Assembly (NCBI RefSeq): GCF_017526105.1
Contig: NZ_CP071839.1
Location: forward strand, 4,456,001 to 4,520,000
Direction of reading: 5' to 3'
DNA length: 64,000 bases
From: Streptomyces cyanogenus
Lineage (GTDB): Bacteria; Actinomycetota; Actinomycetes; Streptomycetales; Streptomycetaceae
This document shows positions 1-8,077 of this stretch, piece by piece. The notes under the pieces are model-generated. The model worked only from the letters and a program-made list of their open reading frames with translations. It was not told where the DNA came from and did not search any database. The position numbers and the translations under genes are program-made. The first letter of the stretch is position 1, and each line of letters opens with the position of its first letter.

Positions 1-2
1 CT

Positions 3-47
3 TCGACCGGCACGGTGCTGCTGAAGCAGTCCGTCGGACGGCCCTGA
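3..47 (+). CDS. 3' end of an unidentified upstream gene
   Basis: An open frame enters from the left edge and ends at TGA 45-47; the last residues read STGTVLLKQSVGRP. Only 14 codons are inside the window, so the product cannot be identified. In Streptomyces the gene before trxB is commonly an anti-sigma-factor-like protein next to sigM, which would fit, but that is context and not seen here. It runs in the direction of trxB and ends 56 bases before the trxB promoter. Confidence 0.4.
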   Translation, partial: STGTVLLKQSVGRP

Positions 48-102
48 GTCCGCTGGAACACTCCTTCGGCCGCTCAAGGGCATGCGTGTGCCCGGACACA
101 CC

Positions 103-129
103 GGGAATGCGCGCCCCGTAGGATCCGTT
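103..129 (+). promoter_or_regulatory. SigR-type promoter of trxBA
   Basis: GGGAAT (103-108) and GTT (127-129) are separated by 18 bases. This matches the thiol-oxidative-stress sigma factor SigR consensus GGAAT-N18/19-GTT. trxBA is a classic SigR target in Streptomyces, so the promoter predicts disulphide-stress induction. It lies 71 bases before the trxB start. Confidence 0.85.
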
Positions 130-200
130 GGGTGGGGTGAGAGTCCCGAAAGGGACTAGCACCGGTCGACTGACGCAGACCAGAGACGAGGAATCAAGCC

Positions 201-1169
201 GTGAGCGACGTCCGTAACGTGATCATCATCGGCTCCGGGCCCGCAGGCTACACGGCGGCGCTGTACACCGCCCGTGCGTCGCTGAAGCCCTTGGTGTTCG
301 AAGGCGCCGTCACCGCGGGTGGTGCCCTGATGAACACCACCGAGGTGGAGAACTTCCCGGGCTTCCGCGACGGCATCATGGGCCCCGACCTCATGGACAA
401 CATGCGCGCCCAGGCCGAGCGCTTCGGTGCCGAGCTGGTTCCGGACGACATCGTCTCCGTCGATCTGACCGGTGAGATCAAGACCGTCACCGACACCGCG
501 GGCACGGTGCACCGGGCGAAGGCCGTCATCGTCACCACCGGCTCCCAGCACCGCAAGCTGGGCCTGCCGAACGAGGACGCGCTCTCCGGCCGTGGTGTCT
601 CCTGGTGCGCCACCTGTGACGGGTTCTTCTTCAAGGAGCATGACATCGCCGTGATCGGCGGTGGCGACACCGCGATGGAGGAGGCCACCTTCCTCTCGCG
701 GTTCGCCAAGTCCGTGACGGTCGTCCACCGCAGGGACACCCTGCGCGCCTCCAAGGCGATGCAGGAGCGTGCCTTCGGCGATCCGAAGATCAAGTTCGTC
801 TGGGACAGCGAGGTTGCCGAGATCCAGGGCGACCAGAAGCTCTCCGGCCTGAAGCTGCGCAACGTCAAGACCGGCGAGCTGTCCGAGCTGCCCGTGACGG
901 GCCTGTTCATCGCCATCGGCCACGACCCGCGCACCGAGCTGTTCAAGGGCCAGCTGGACCTCGACGAGGAGGGCTACCTGAAGGTCGCCTCCCCGTCCAC
1001 CCGCACCAACGTTGCCGGTGTCTTCGCCGCCGGTGACGTGGTCGACCACACCTACCGTCAGGCGATCACCGCGGCCGGCACCGGTTGTTCCGCGGCTCTG
1101 GACGCCGAGCGTTACCTCGCCGCCCTCGCCGACGAGGAGCAGGCGGAACCCGAGAAGACCGCAGTCTGA
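201..1169 (+). CDS. trxB: thioredoxin-disulfide reductase
   Basis: A 322-residue FAD- and NADPH-dependent reductase that recycles thioredoxin in the cytosol. The FAD-binding motif GSGPAGYTAA is near the N-terminus, the redox-active CATC is in WCATCDG (about residue 137), and the NADPH-binding GGGDTAMEEA follows. A second GDV segment near the C-terminus closes the FAD site. Length is normal for low-molecular-weight thioredoxin reductases. The GTG start at 201 is preceded by GACGAGGAA. It is co-transcribed with trxA after a 50-base gap and has a SigR promoter upstream. Confidence 0.97.
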   Translation: MSDVRNVIIIGSGPAGYTAALYTARASLKPLVFEGAVTAGGALMNTTEVENFPGFRDGIMGPDLMDNMRAQAERFGAELVPDDIVSVDLTGEIKTVTDTAGTVHRAKAVIVTTGSQHRKLGLPNEDALSGRGVSWCATCDGFFFKEHDIAVIGGGDTAMEEATFLSRFAKSVTVVHRRDTLRASKAMQERAFGDPKIKFVWDSEVAEIQGDQKLSGLKLRNVKTGELSELPVTGLFIAIGHDPRTELFKGQLDLDEEGYLKVASPSTRTNVAGVFAAGDVVDHTYRQAITAAGTGCSAALDAERYLAALADEEQAEPEKTAV

Positions 1170-1219
1170 CCTTCCTCTCCCCCCCCGCCCCACCGCACGA
1201 CCAAGGTAAGGAGCCCACC

Positions 1220-1552
1220 GTGGCCGGCAACCTGAAGATTGTGACCGACGACTCCTTCGATCAGGAAGTCCTCAAGAACGACAAGCCTGTCCTGGTGGAC
1301 TTCTGGGCGGAGTGGTGCGGCCCGTGCCGCCAGATCGCTCCGTCCCTGGAGGCGATCGCTGCCGAGCACGGCGACAAGATCGAGATCGTCAAGCTCAACA
1401 TCGACGAGAACCCGGGTACTGCCGCCAAGTACGGCGTCATGTCCATCCCCACCCTGAACATCTACCAGGGCGGCGAGGTTGCCAAGACCATCGTCGGCGC
1501 CAAGCCCAAGGCCGCGCTCCTCCGCGACCTCGAAGAGTTCATCACCCAGTGA
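1220..1552 (+). CDS. trxA: thioredoxin
   Basis: A 110-residue classical thioredoxin carrying the active site WCGPC within WAEWCGPCRQ, the conserved Asp before it (VDFWAEW) and the cis-Pro in MSIPTL. It is the cytosolic dithiol reductant that trxB regenerates. I placed the start at GTG 1220, preceded by AAGGTAAGGAG, because the open frame continues upstream only with arginine/proline-rich, non-thioredoxin sequence. A parS site begins one base after the stop codon and a strong terminator follows, so the trxBA operon ends here. Confidence 0.96.
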   Translation: MAGNLKIVTDDSFDQEVLKNDKPVLVDFWAEWCGPCRQIAPSLEAIAAEHGDKIEIVKLNIDENPGTAAKYGVMSIPTLNIYQGGEVAKTIVGAKPKAALLRDLEEFITQ

Positions 1553-1553
1553 C

Positions 1554-1567
1554 GTTTCACGTGAAAC
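1554..1567. promoter_or_regulatory. parS centromere site 1
   Basis: Perfect 14-bp palindrome GTTTCACGTGAAAC, the Streptomyces parS consensus bound by ParB. It lies between the trxA stop and the trxA terminator, 1 kb from parB. It is one of three exact copies found here. Confidence 0.95.
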
Positions 1568-1570
1568 ACG

Positions 1571-1600
1571 AATGGGCCAACCCCCTCGGGTTGGCCCATT
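1571..1600 (+). terminator. trxBA terminator
   Basis: A perfect 13-bp stem (arms 1571-1583 and 1588-1600) with a CCTC loop directly after trxA. Because the GNAT gene converges from the right, it may work in both directions. Confidence 0.85.
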
Positions 1601-1639
1601 CCCATTGAACGGCCACCTGCCATGGTCGCTGCCCAGGAA

Positions 1640-2257
1640 CTACAGCGGCCGGAGCGCCGGCTCCTTCTGGACCGCTCCCAGGAGCCGGTCGAGTGCCATC
1701 TCCACGTCTTCCTTCCAGGAGAGCGTCGACCGCAGTTCCAGCCGCAGCCGGGGATGCGTGGGGTGCTGGCGGACCGTTTTGAAGCCCACGGCCAGGAGAT
1801 GGTCGGCGGGCAGCAGGCAGGCGGGCTCCTTCCAGCGGGCGTCCCCGAACGCCTCGATCGCCTTGAAGCCCCGGCGCAGCAGATCCTTGGCGACCGCCTG
1901 TACCAGTACCCGGCCCAGTCCCTGCCCCTGATAGCCGGGCATGACGAAGGCCGTCATCAGCTGGACGGCGTCCGGCGACACCGGGCTGGTGGGGAAGGCC
2001 GTCGAGCGTGGGACATAGGCCGGCGGAGCGTAGAGGACGAATCCCGCCGGTACGTCATCGACGTACACCACCCGGCCGCACGACCCCCAGTCCAGCAGGA
2101 CGGCGGAGATCCAGGCTTCCTTCTCCAGTGCGGCCGTGCCCGCCTTCACTGCCGCCTCACCGCTGACAGGGTCGAGCTCCCAGAAGACGCACGAGCGGCA
2201 ACGATGGGGAACGTCCTGAAGGTTGTCCAGCGTAAGCGGCACGAGCCGACGCCCCAT
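1640..2257 (-). CDS. GNAT-family N-acetyltransferase
   Basis: A 205-residue protein with the GNAT acetyl-CoA-binding motif QGQGLGRVLV (around residue 113) between the strand VQLMTAFVMPGY and the helix LVQAVAKDLLRRGF. The N-terminus carries a CRSCVFWEL segment with two close cysteines, typical of a GNAT subgroup found between trxA and parB in actinomycetes. The acceptor substrate is unknown. ATG 2257 follows GGAAGCGAGG. It converges on trxA. A parB terminator separates it from parB, so it probably has its own promoter. Confidence 0.85.
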   Translation of the reverse strand: MGRRLVPLTLDNLQDVPHRCRSCVFWELDPVSGEAAVKAGTAALEKEAWISAVLLDWGSCGRVVYVDDVPAGFVLYAPPAYVPRSTAFPTSPVSPDAVQLMTAFVMPGYQGQGLGRVLVQAVAKDLLRRGFKAIEAFGDARWKEPACLLPADHLLAVGFKTVRQHPTHPRLRLELRSTLSWKEDVEMALDRLLGAVQKEPALRPL

Positions 2258-2510
2258 GAAGGCTGATCCTCGCTTCCTTCACCCGCCGCATCGCGAGCGG
2301 CTGTCAGAGCACTCCGTCGCCTGAGCAGGCTGCTGACGAATCCGCCGACCACTCCCAGGCTCAGACCCGCGCTCACCAGTCCGGTGCGGCTCATCGATCG
2401 CATGGCTCCCGTCTCCCACTCACAGATGCAGATGCTGTCCGGTGGATGTGCCATACCTGATCGCATCGTATCCACGATGCGATCCACTCGATACCGCCTC
2501 ACAGCAAAGA
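2258..2510. other. GNAT-parB intergenic region
   Basis: About 250 bases with no gene I trust. It holds the inverted repeat at 2459-2484, and on the minus strand a short open frame from ATG 2404 with a fair ribosome site that runs out of frame into the GNAT gene. The GNAT promoter must lie here, but no convincing -35/-10 pair was seen. Confidence 0.4.
2459..2484. repeat. 11-bp perfect inverted repeat, 4-base spacer
   Basis: Arms GATCGCATCGT (2459-2469) and ACGATGCGATC (2474-2484) around ATCC. It has no T-run, and the parB terminator sits just beyond it, so it looks more like an operator than a second terminator. No regulator is encoded next to it. Confidence 0.5.
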
Positions 2511-2548
2511 GCGGGCCGTGTTCCGGTACACACCGGAACACGGCCCGC
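2511..2548 (-). terminator. parAB terminator
   Basis: A perfect 17-bp stem (2511-2527 and 2532-2548) with a 4-base loop, 32 bases beyond the parB stop on the minus strand. It has the strong GC-rich, T-poor form common in Streptomyces. Confidence 0.85.
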
Positions 2549-2580
2549 TCCCTGCACCACCGGGCGGCACTGCCCGAGGA

Positions 2581-3681
2581 TCAGTCGTGCGTCTCCTCGC
2601 CGTCGCTCTCGTGGAGGCTCTTCTGGAGTGCCAGCTTCTCGCCCGGGGCGAGCGTGCTGAGGATCCTCTCGAGGTCGTCCGCGGAGGCGAACTCGACGGT
2701 GATCTTGCCCTTCTTCTGGCCCAGCTCGACCTTCACCCGCGTCTCGAAGCGGTCAGAGAGCCGCGTGGCCAGCTCGTTCAGCGCCGGCGAGGGAACGGAG
2801 CCGGCACGAGGCCCCCGGGCGCGTGAGGCCTTCTGCGGTCGCGAGCCCATCAGAGTCACGATCTCTTCCACGGACCGCACGGACAGCCCCTCGGCCACGA
2901 TCCGGTGCGCCAGCCGGTCCTGCTCCTCCGAGTCCTCGACGGCCAGCAGCGCTCGGGCGTGACCGGCCGAGAGCACTCCGGCGGCCACCCGCTTCTGGAC
3001 GGTCGGGGAGAGCTTCAGCAGCCGCAGGGTGTTGGAGACCTGCGGGCGGGAACGCCCGATCCGGTCGGCCAGCTGGTCGTGCGTGCAGTTGAAGTCCTTC
3101 AGCAGCTGGTCGTAGGCAGCCGCCTCTTCGATCGGGTTCAGCTGCGCGCGGTGCAGGTTCTCCAGCAGCGCGTCCAGGAGGAGCTTCTCGTCGTCCGTGG
3201 CCCGGACGATGGCCGGGATGGCCTCCAGGCCGGCCTCGCGGCAGGCCCGCCAGCGGCGCTCGCCCATGATCAGCTCATAGCGGCCGAGGCTCAGCTGCCG
3301 CACGACGACGGGCTGCAGAAGGCCGACCTCCTTGATGGAGGTGACCAGTTCCTGGAGCGCGTCCTCGTCGAAGATCTCACGCGGCTGGCGCGGGTTCGGC
3401 GTGATGGCGTCGAGGGGGATCTCGGCGAAGTGGGCTCCCATCGGAGGCGCAGGCACCTCGGCGCCCGGGCTCGCCGTCGCCGCCTCGGCTTCCTGTGCAG
3501 CCGGCGGCAGCGTGGCCACCTTCGCCGCGGCCACTCCGCGATCGGTCGTCAGCACCGGGACGGCTGCGGGGGAGGCGGATGCTCCCCCTCCCATCGCCGC
3601 CGGGGCCGGGGCCTTCTCGGTCGGGGCCGCGGGGATCAATGCGCCGAGACCACGGCCCAGACCCCTCCGTCGCTCGCTCAC
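2581..3681 (-). CDS. parB: chromosome-partitioning protein ParB
   Basis: A 366-residue centromere-binding CTPase. An N-terminal ParA-interacting stretch (RRGLGRGLGALIP) is followed by an Ala/Pro linker, the ParB/Srx CTP-binding domain (NPRQPREIFDEDALQELV, then the GERRWRACREAG box), the helix-turn-helix (ADRIGRSRPQVSNTLRLL) and a C-terminal dimerisation segment. It binds parS and spreads to organise the origin during sporulation septation. The GTG start overlaps the parA stop as GTGA. Three parS sites lie within 3 kb. Confidence 0.97.
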   Translation of the reverse strand: MSERRRGLGRGLGALIPAAPTEKAPAPAAMGGGASASPAAVPVLTTDRGVAAAKVATLPPAAQEAEAATASPGAEVPAPPMGAHFAEIPLDAITPNPRQPREIFDEDALQELVTSIKEVGLLQPVVVRQLSLGRYELIMGERRWRACREAGLEAIPAIVRATDDEKLLLDALLENLHRAQLNPIEEAAAYDQLLKDFNCTHDQLADRIGRSRPQVSNTLRLLKLSPTVQKRVAAGVLSAGHARALLAVEDSEEQDRLAHRIVAEGLSVRSVEEIVTLMGSRPQKASRARGPRAGSVPSPALNELATRLSDRFETRVKVELGQKKGKITVEFASADDLERILSTLAPGEKLALQKSLHESDGEETHD

Positions 3682-4751
3682 TGGATCCCCTCCACCATGC
3701 TCGGGTCTTTCTGGGCGCCGATGTGGGCCTGGCTCGCGTCGTAGCTGACGCCGATGCCCTTCAGCGCGATTTCTCGGGCGGCCTCAAGGTACGAGAGGGC
3801 GCCGCTCGATCCTGGATCGTAAGTCAGCACCGTCTGCCCGTAACTCGGCGCCTCGGAGATACGGACGGAGCGAGGAATGCTCGTCCGCAGCACCTCGTCA
3901 CCGAAGTGGTTGCGCACCTCTTCCGCGACCTGGGAAGCAAGACGCGTCCGGCCGTCGTACATGGTGAGCAGGATGGTCGACACATGAAGGGCGGGGTTGA
4001 GGTGCCCCCGCACCAGGTCGACGTTGCGCAGGAGTTGGCCGAGGCCTTCCAGCGCGTAGTACTCGCACTGGATCGGGATGAGGACCTCCGCGCCCGCGAC
4101 GAGCGCGTTGACCGTCAGCAGGCCGAGCGAGGGCGGGCAGTCGATGAGGATGTAGTCCAACGGCTGTTCGTATGCCTGGATGGCTCGCTGCAGCCGGCTC
4201 TCCCGGGCCACCAGGGACACCAGCTCGATCTCCGCACCGGCGAGGTCGATGGTGGCCGGGGCACAGAAGAGGCCTTCGACGTCGGGGACGGGCTGGACGA
4301 CCTCGGCGAGAGGCTTGCTCTCCACCAACACGTCGTAGATGGAGGGAACTTCGGCGTGATGGTCGATCCCCAGGGCCGTAGACGCGTTGCCCTGCGGGTC
4401 GAGGTCGATCACCAGAACACGGCCACCATGCAGAGCCAGCGAAGCGGCAAGGTTGACGGTCGTCGTCGTCTTGCCGACACCGCCCTTCTGGTTGGCGACC
4501 ACGATGACTCGGGTCTGCTCCGGTCGTGGCAGACCTTCGCCGGCGCGGCCGAGAGCCTCCACCGCCAGTTGGGCCGCACGACCGATGGGAGTGTCGTCCA
4601 TCGGGGACGGTGTTTCACGTGAAACATCCGCCCCCATCGACTCGGTACGGGGACCGGGGACCGGATCGGTCATCGGTCCCGCGATGTTGGCGTCGGACCG
4701 CAAGGATTCACTCTCCTCGACTTCAGGCTCGCAATGAACAGAGCCTCCCAT
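3678..4751 (-). CDS. parA: chromosome-partitioning ATPase ParA
   Basis: A 357-residue Walker ATPase with the deviant P-loop KGGVGKTTTTVNLA, Walker B DPQGN and DYILIDCPPSLGLL, and the C-terminal DNA-binding arginines. It positions ParB-parS complexes along aerial hyphae. I chose ATG 4751 because it gives the length I recall for the Streptomyces protein. The frame stays open to GTG 4961, which would add 70 residues, start inside a parS site and read FHVK from it. A second parS lies inside this gene and is read as VSRET. The stop overlaps parB, so the two are translationally coupled. Confidence 0.93.
   Translation of the reverse strand: MGGSVHCEPEVEESESLRSDANIAGPMTDPVPGPRTESMGADVSRETPSPMDDTPIGRAAQLAVEALGRAGEGLPRPEQTRVIVVANQKGGVGKTTTTVNLAASLALHGGRVLVIDLDPQGNASTALGIDHHAEVPSIYDVLVESKPLAEVVQPVPDVEGLFCAPATIDLAGAEIELVSLVARESRLQRAIQAYEQPLDYILIDCPPSLGLLTVNALVAGAEVLIPIQCEYYALEGLGQLLRNVDLVRGHLNPALHVSTILLTMYDGRTRLASQVAEEVRNHFGDEVLRTSIPRSVRISEAPSYGQTVLTYDPGSSGALSYLEAAREIALKGIGVSYDASQAHIGAQKDPSMVEGIQ
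4612..4625. promoter_or_regulatory. parS centromere site 2 (inside parA)
   Basis: Perfect GTTTCACGTGAAAC inside the 5' coding part of parA, encoding VSRET on the minus strand. ParB bound here could affect parAB transcription. Confidence 0.95.
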
Positions 4752-4945
4752 GTCTTCGGGGTCGTGAACCAGTGAGGCCTGGTGTTCTGTGGAGAAATCC
4801 ACCTCTGTGGACAACTCCGTGCCCCCGGAGAGGGACGGAGCGTCCGGGGAAACGGGGTCCTCTCGGAGTGCACCGAGAGGCTTACGGTCGCGGGGTTCGG
4901 CCGCAGCGCGGCCACGACTGATGATGCCGTGCAGCAGTGAGCGAC

Positions 4946-4959
4946 GTTTCACGTGAAAC
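4946..4959. promoter_or_regulatory. parS centromere site 3 (upstream of parA)
   Basis: Perfect GTTTCACGTGAAAC about 195 bases upstream of the chosen parA start, in the parA promoter/leader region. In the alternative long parA frame it would be read as FHVK. Confidence 0.95.
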
Positions 4960-5074
4960 ACGATGCACAGCCACCGCGACCGGACCTTCGCGACACTCCG
5001 GCTTGCGTAGGTTTGGCAGCTTGTGTGGAGTACGTCTCGTCGTCAGGACGGATCAGTGATGCTCGTCCCTCGTC

Positions 5075-5791
5075 TCACCGACGTCGCCGGGCGCGACCGG
5101 TACGGGCCGCCTTGGCGCGCTTCGCGGCGAAGCGCACACCTCCCGGGCTCTCCCCGACCTCGACCCGCACCACCGTGGACAGCGGATCCACCACGCCCTC
5201 GCCCACATGGAGGATGGACGTCTCCACGGCACCGAGCTTGCTGAGGGCGGTGGCCGCGGCCTTCAGCTCCTCCTCGGCGGTGTCGCCCTTGAGCGCGAGC
5301 ATCTCGCCGTACGGGCGCAGCAGCGGGATGCCCCAGGCGGCCAGGCGGTCCAGCGGGGCCACGGCCCGGGCGGTCACCACATGGACCGGCGGCAGCTTGC
5401 CCAGGACCTCCTCGGCACGGCCGCGCACCACGGTGACATGGTCCAGGCCGAGCAGTTCGACGACCTCGGTCAGGAAGTTGGTGCGCCGCAGCAGGGGCTC
5501 CAGCAGCGTGATGTTCAGGTCGTCGCGGACCAGGGCCAGCGGAATGCCCGGCAGCCCGGCCCCGGAGCCGACGTCGCAGACCGTCACTCCCTCCGGGACC
5601 GCCTCGGAGAGCACCGCACAGTTCAGCAGGTGCCGCTCCCACAGGCGGGGCACTTCCCGCGGGCCGATCAGGCCCCGCTGCACGCCCGCCTCGGCGAGCA
5701 GCTCCGCATAGCGGACCGCATCGGCGAAGCGATCACCAAACACTTCCCGCGCCTGCTCGGGCGCGGGGGGAAGCTCCGCTGCCTCCGTCAC
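5075..5791 (-). CDS. rsmG: 16S rRNA (guanine-527-N7)-methyltransferase RsmG (GidB)
   Basis: A 238-residue SAM-dependent methyltransferase that modifies G527 of 16S rRNA. Loss of it gives low-level streptomycin resistance in Streptomyces. The SAM-binding motif VCDVGSGAGLPGIPLAL is near residue 75, the RsmG signature RTNFLTEVVELL follows, and there is a basic C-terminal tail (RARRRR). I chose GTG 5791, which has GGAAGGAC about 10 bases upstream. A GTG at 5830 would add 13 residues but has no ribosome site. It sits between jag and parA in the usual order. Confidence 0.95.
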   Translation of the reverse strand: MTEAAELPPAPEQAREVFGDRFADAVRYAELLAEAGVQRGLIGPREVPRLWERHLLNCAVLSEAVPEGVTVCDVGSGAGLPGIPLALVRDDLNITLLEPLLRRTNFLTEVVELLGLDHVTVVRGRAEEVLGKLPPVHVVTARAVAPLDRLAAWGIPLLRPYGEMLALKGDTAEEELKAAATALSKLGAVETSILHVGEGVVDPLSTVVRVEVGESPGGVRFAAKRAKAARTGRARRRR

Positions 5792-5861
5792 GGGGACCGT
5801 CCTTCCGTACAGCGCCGGCGCTTCGCGCACCGGCCACCAGAACTACCAGGCTGACAAAGTT

Positions 5862-5890
5862 CGGCCCCGCCTGCTCAACAGACGGGGCCG
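5862..5890 (-). terminator. terminator after jag
   Basis: A 12-bp stem with one G-U pair (5862-5873 and 5879-5890) and a 5-base loop, 18 bases beyond the jag stop. It ends the rpmH-to-jag minus-strand unit and separates it from rsmG. Confidence 0.75.
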
Positions 5891-5908
5891 GTGAAACGAA
5901 GGGACCGA

Positions 5909-6421
5909 TCAGGCGGGCAGCACGACGACGAAGCGCTGCGGCTCCTCGCCCTCGGACTCGCTGCGCAGTCCCGCGGCCTTGACCGCGTCGTGCACGACCT
6001 TGCGCTCGAACGGGGTCATCGGCTTGAGCTTCACGGGCTCGCCGGTGCTCTTCACCTCGGCGGCGGCCTTGGCGCCCAGCTCGGACAGCTCGGACCGCTT
6101 CTTGGCCCGGTACCCCGCGATGTCCAGCATCAGCCGGCTGCGGTCGCCGGTCTCCCGGTGCACCGCCAGGCGCGTCAGCTCCTGCAGCGCCTCCAGCACC
6201 TCGCCGTCCCGTCCGACCAGCTTCTGCAGGTCGCGGCTGCCGGTGTCGCTGATGATCGACACGGCGGCGCGGTCGGCCTCGACGTCCATGTCGATGTCGC
6301 CGTCGAGGTCGGCGATGTCCAGCAGACCCTCCAGGTAGTCCGCCGCGATCTCACCCTCCTGCTCCAGGCGGGTGAGGGTGTCTGCACCCTCGGAAGCGGC
6401 GGAGGTGGTGCCTTCCGTCAC
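5909..6421 (-). CDS. jag: Jag/KhpB family RNA-binding protein (KH-R3H)
   Basis: A 170-residue protein with an N-terminal acidic linker, a KH domain containing the GRDGEVLEALQEL loop (residues about 70-82), and a C-terminal R3H region (LKPMTPFERKVVHDAV). KhpB-type proteins bind RNA and are almost always next to yidC, as here, 15 bases downstream of it. The short N-terminal region lacks a long Jag-N domain, as in other actinobacteria. The start is GTG 6421. Confidence 0.93.
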   Translation of the reverse strand: MTEGTTSAASEGADTLTRLEQEGEIAADYLEGLLDIADLDGDIDMDVEADRAAVSIISDTGSRDLQKLVGRDGEVLEALQELTRLAVHRETGDRSRLMLDIAGYRAKKRSELSELGAKAAAEVKSTGEPVKLKPMTPFERKVVHDAVKAAGLRSESEGEEPQRFVVVLPA

Positions 6422-6436
6422 GGGATGGGCTCCTTC

Positions 6437-7708
6437 TTACTTCTTGGACGGGGACTTGGGCCGCTGCGGTCCACCCTTGCGCTGGCCGGACTGGGCCTTG
6501 CTACGGGTGCCGGAGCCGGGCTTCTGGGGCTGCTTGGCAGCGGCTGGCTTGGCGTCCTGCGGCTCGGACTTCTCCAGCGACAGGGAGTCCTCCGCCTGCT
6601 TGGCCGCGCCGGACTGCCGCTGGGCCTTGGACTGACGCTTGGGCTGCTGGCGCCGGACGGCGGTGGCCGTGGCGGTGCCGGCGACCGCGCCCTCCTCGGT
6701 CTGTGCGGCGGCCTGGGCCGCGCTCTGCGTGACCGTGCCGTCGGCCTGGGCGGCGAGGCCGGCCTTGTTCAGCGCGTTGATGAACTTGCGCTCGAACTCG
6801 TTGCGGTCGCGGCCCTTGGCGACGATCGCCTTGATGATGACCTTCTCGCTGCGCCGGCGGACCTTGCCGTGCTGCGTGACGTGCTTGGTCAGGCGCTCCA
6901 GGTAGGCGGCCTGGGCCTTGGAACCCGGGGTCGGGTTGTTGTGGATGACGTACATCTGCTGGCCCATGGTCCACACGTTGGTGGTCAGCCAGTAGACGAG
7001 GACACCGACGGGGAAGTTCACACCGAAGACGGCGAACATGACCGGGAAGACGTACATCAGCATCTTCTGCTGCTGCATGAACGGCGTCTTCACCGTGGTG
7101 TCGACGTTCTTCGTCATCAGCTGGCGCTGCGTGTAGAACTGCGACGCCGACATCAGCACGATCATGATCGCCGTCACGACGCGGACGTCGGTCAGCGAGG
7201 CGTGCAGCGCGGCGACCTGGCTCTCGCTGCTGAAGAACTTGGAGGCCAGCGGGGCCCCGAAGATGTGCGCCTTCTGCGCGCTCTCCAGCAGCCCCTGGTC
7301 GATCACGCCGATGGTCTTGTTCGACGCGATGCCGTTGAGCACGTGGTAGAGGGCGAAGAAGAACGGGGACTGCGCCAGGATGGGAAGGCACGAGGAGAGC
7401 GGGTTGGTACCCGACTCCTTGTACAGCTTCATCATCTCTTCCGACTGGCGCTGCCGGTCGTTCTTGTAGCGCTCCTGGATCTTCTTCATCTCCGGCTGGA
7501 GCGTCTGCATCGCACGGGTCGCCTTGATCTGCTTCACGAAGAGCGGGATCAGGCAGATGCGGATCAGGATCACCAGGGACACGATGGACAGGCCCCAGGC
7601 CCATCCGGTGTCAGGGCCGAAGATGGCGCCGTACACCGTGTGGAACTGGACGATGACCCAGGAAACGGGTGTTGTGATGAAGCTGAAGAGGCTGGCAATC
7701 GTGTCCAC
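6437..7708 (-). CDS. yidC: membrane protein insertase YidC
   Basis: A 423-residue Oxa1/YidC insertase of the Gram-positive type without a large periplasmic domain. It helps Sec or acts alone to insert inner-membrane proteins. Hydrophobic segments at the N-terminus (IASLFSFITTPVSWVIVQF), the conserved VSLVILIRICLIPLF core, a cytosolic coiled region (QKIQERYKNDRQ) and later membrane spans are visible. A 120-residue basic, Gln/Ala/Lys-rich cytosolic tail follows (KRQSKAQRQSGAAK), fitting ribosome binding. The start is GTG 7708, 3 bases after the yidD stop. Confidence 0.96.
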   Translation of the reverse strand: MDTIASLFSFITTPVSWVIVQFHTVYGAIFGPDTGWAWGLSIVSLVILIRICLIPLFVKQIKATRAMQTLQPEMKKIQERYKNDRQRQSEEMMKLYKESGTNPLSSCLPILAQSPFFFALYHVLNGIASNKTIGVIDQGLLESAQKAHIFGAPLASKFFSSESQVAALHASLTDVRVVTAIMIVLMSASQFYTQRQLMTKNVDTTVKTPFMQQQKMLMYVFPVMFAVFGVNFPVGVLVYWLTTNVWTMGQQMYVIHNNPTPGSKAQAAYLERLTKHVTQHGKVRRRSEKVIIKAIVAKGRDRNEFERKFINALNKAGLAAQADGTVTQSAAQAAAQTEEGAVAGTATATAVRRQQPKRQSKAQRQSGAAKQAEDSLSLEKSEPQDAKPAAAKQPQKPGSGTRSKAQSGQRKGGPQRPKSPSKK

Positions 7709-7711
7709 TAA

Positions 7712-8077
7712 TCATGCTCCTTGGGCATGGGACGAGGTCTCTGCGGCCGGGCTCGAAGGAGACTCGGGAACAAGCTTCGCCTCGATGGCCGGTTCGGCGG
7801 CGGAGGGCCCGCCCCTGCGTGCGCGCCACGCGTTGCGCAGTATTTCGTGCCACCGCGGGCGCTTACGCGGCGGAACATGGTCCACACCGCCGAGCGACCA
7901 CGGATTGCACCGGAGGATGCGCCAAGCGGTGAGTGCCGTTCCCTTGACTGCACCGTGCCGGTCGATGGCCGTGTAGCCGTAGTGGGAGCACGACGGGTAG
8001 TACTTGCACACCGGCCCCAGCAGCGGACTGATCGTCCACTGGTACAGCTTGATCAGGGCCAGTAGCGGGTACTTCAT
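7712..8077 (-). CDS. yidD: membrane protein insertion efficiency factor YidD
   Basis: A 121-residue membrane-associated protein of the YidD family, recognised by YQWTISPLLGP, CKYYPSCSHYGYTAI and WRILRCNPWSLGGVDHVP. It is thought to assist YidC-dependent insertion. The C-terminal 40 residues (Ala/Pro/Ser-rich) are an actinobacterial extension beyond the usual 80-residue core. The ATG start overlaps the rnpA stop by four bases. Confidence 0.94.
   Translation of the reverse strand: MKYPLLALIKLYQWTISPLLGPVCKYYPSCSHYGYTAIDRHGAVKGTALTAWRILRCNPWSLGGVDHVPPRKRPRWHEILRNAWRARRGGPSAAEPAIEAKLVPESPSSPAAETSSHAQGA

Noticed and set aside
2146..2541. Minus-strand ORF of 131 residues between GNAT and parB
   Set aside because: It begins inside the parB terminator and runs 112 bases into the GNAT gene in another frame. 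A shorter start at 2404 has a fair ribosome site, but there is no recognisable family, so I did not list it as a gene.
4752..4961. 70-residue N-terminal extension of ParA from GTG 4961
   Set aside because: It starts within a parS site, is not ATPase-like, and would make ParA much longer than the Streptomyces protein I recall. It is kept as an alternative only.
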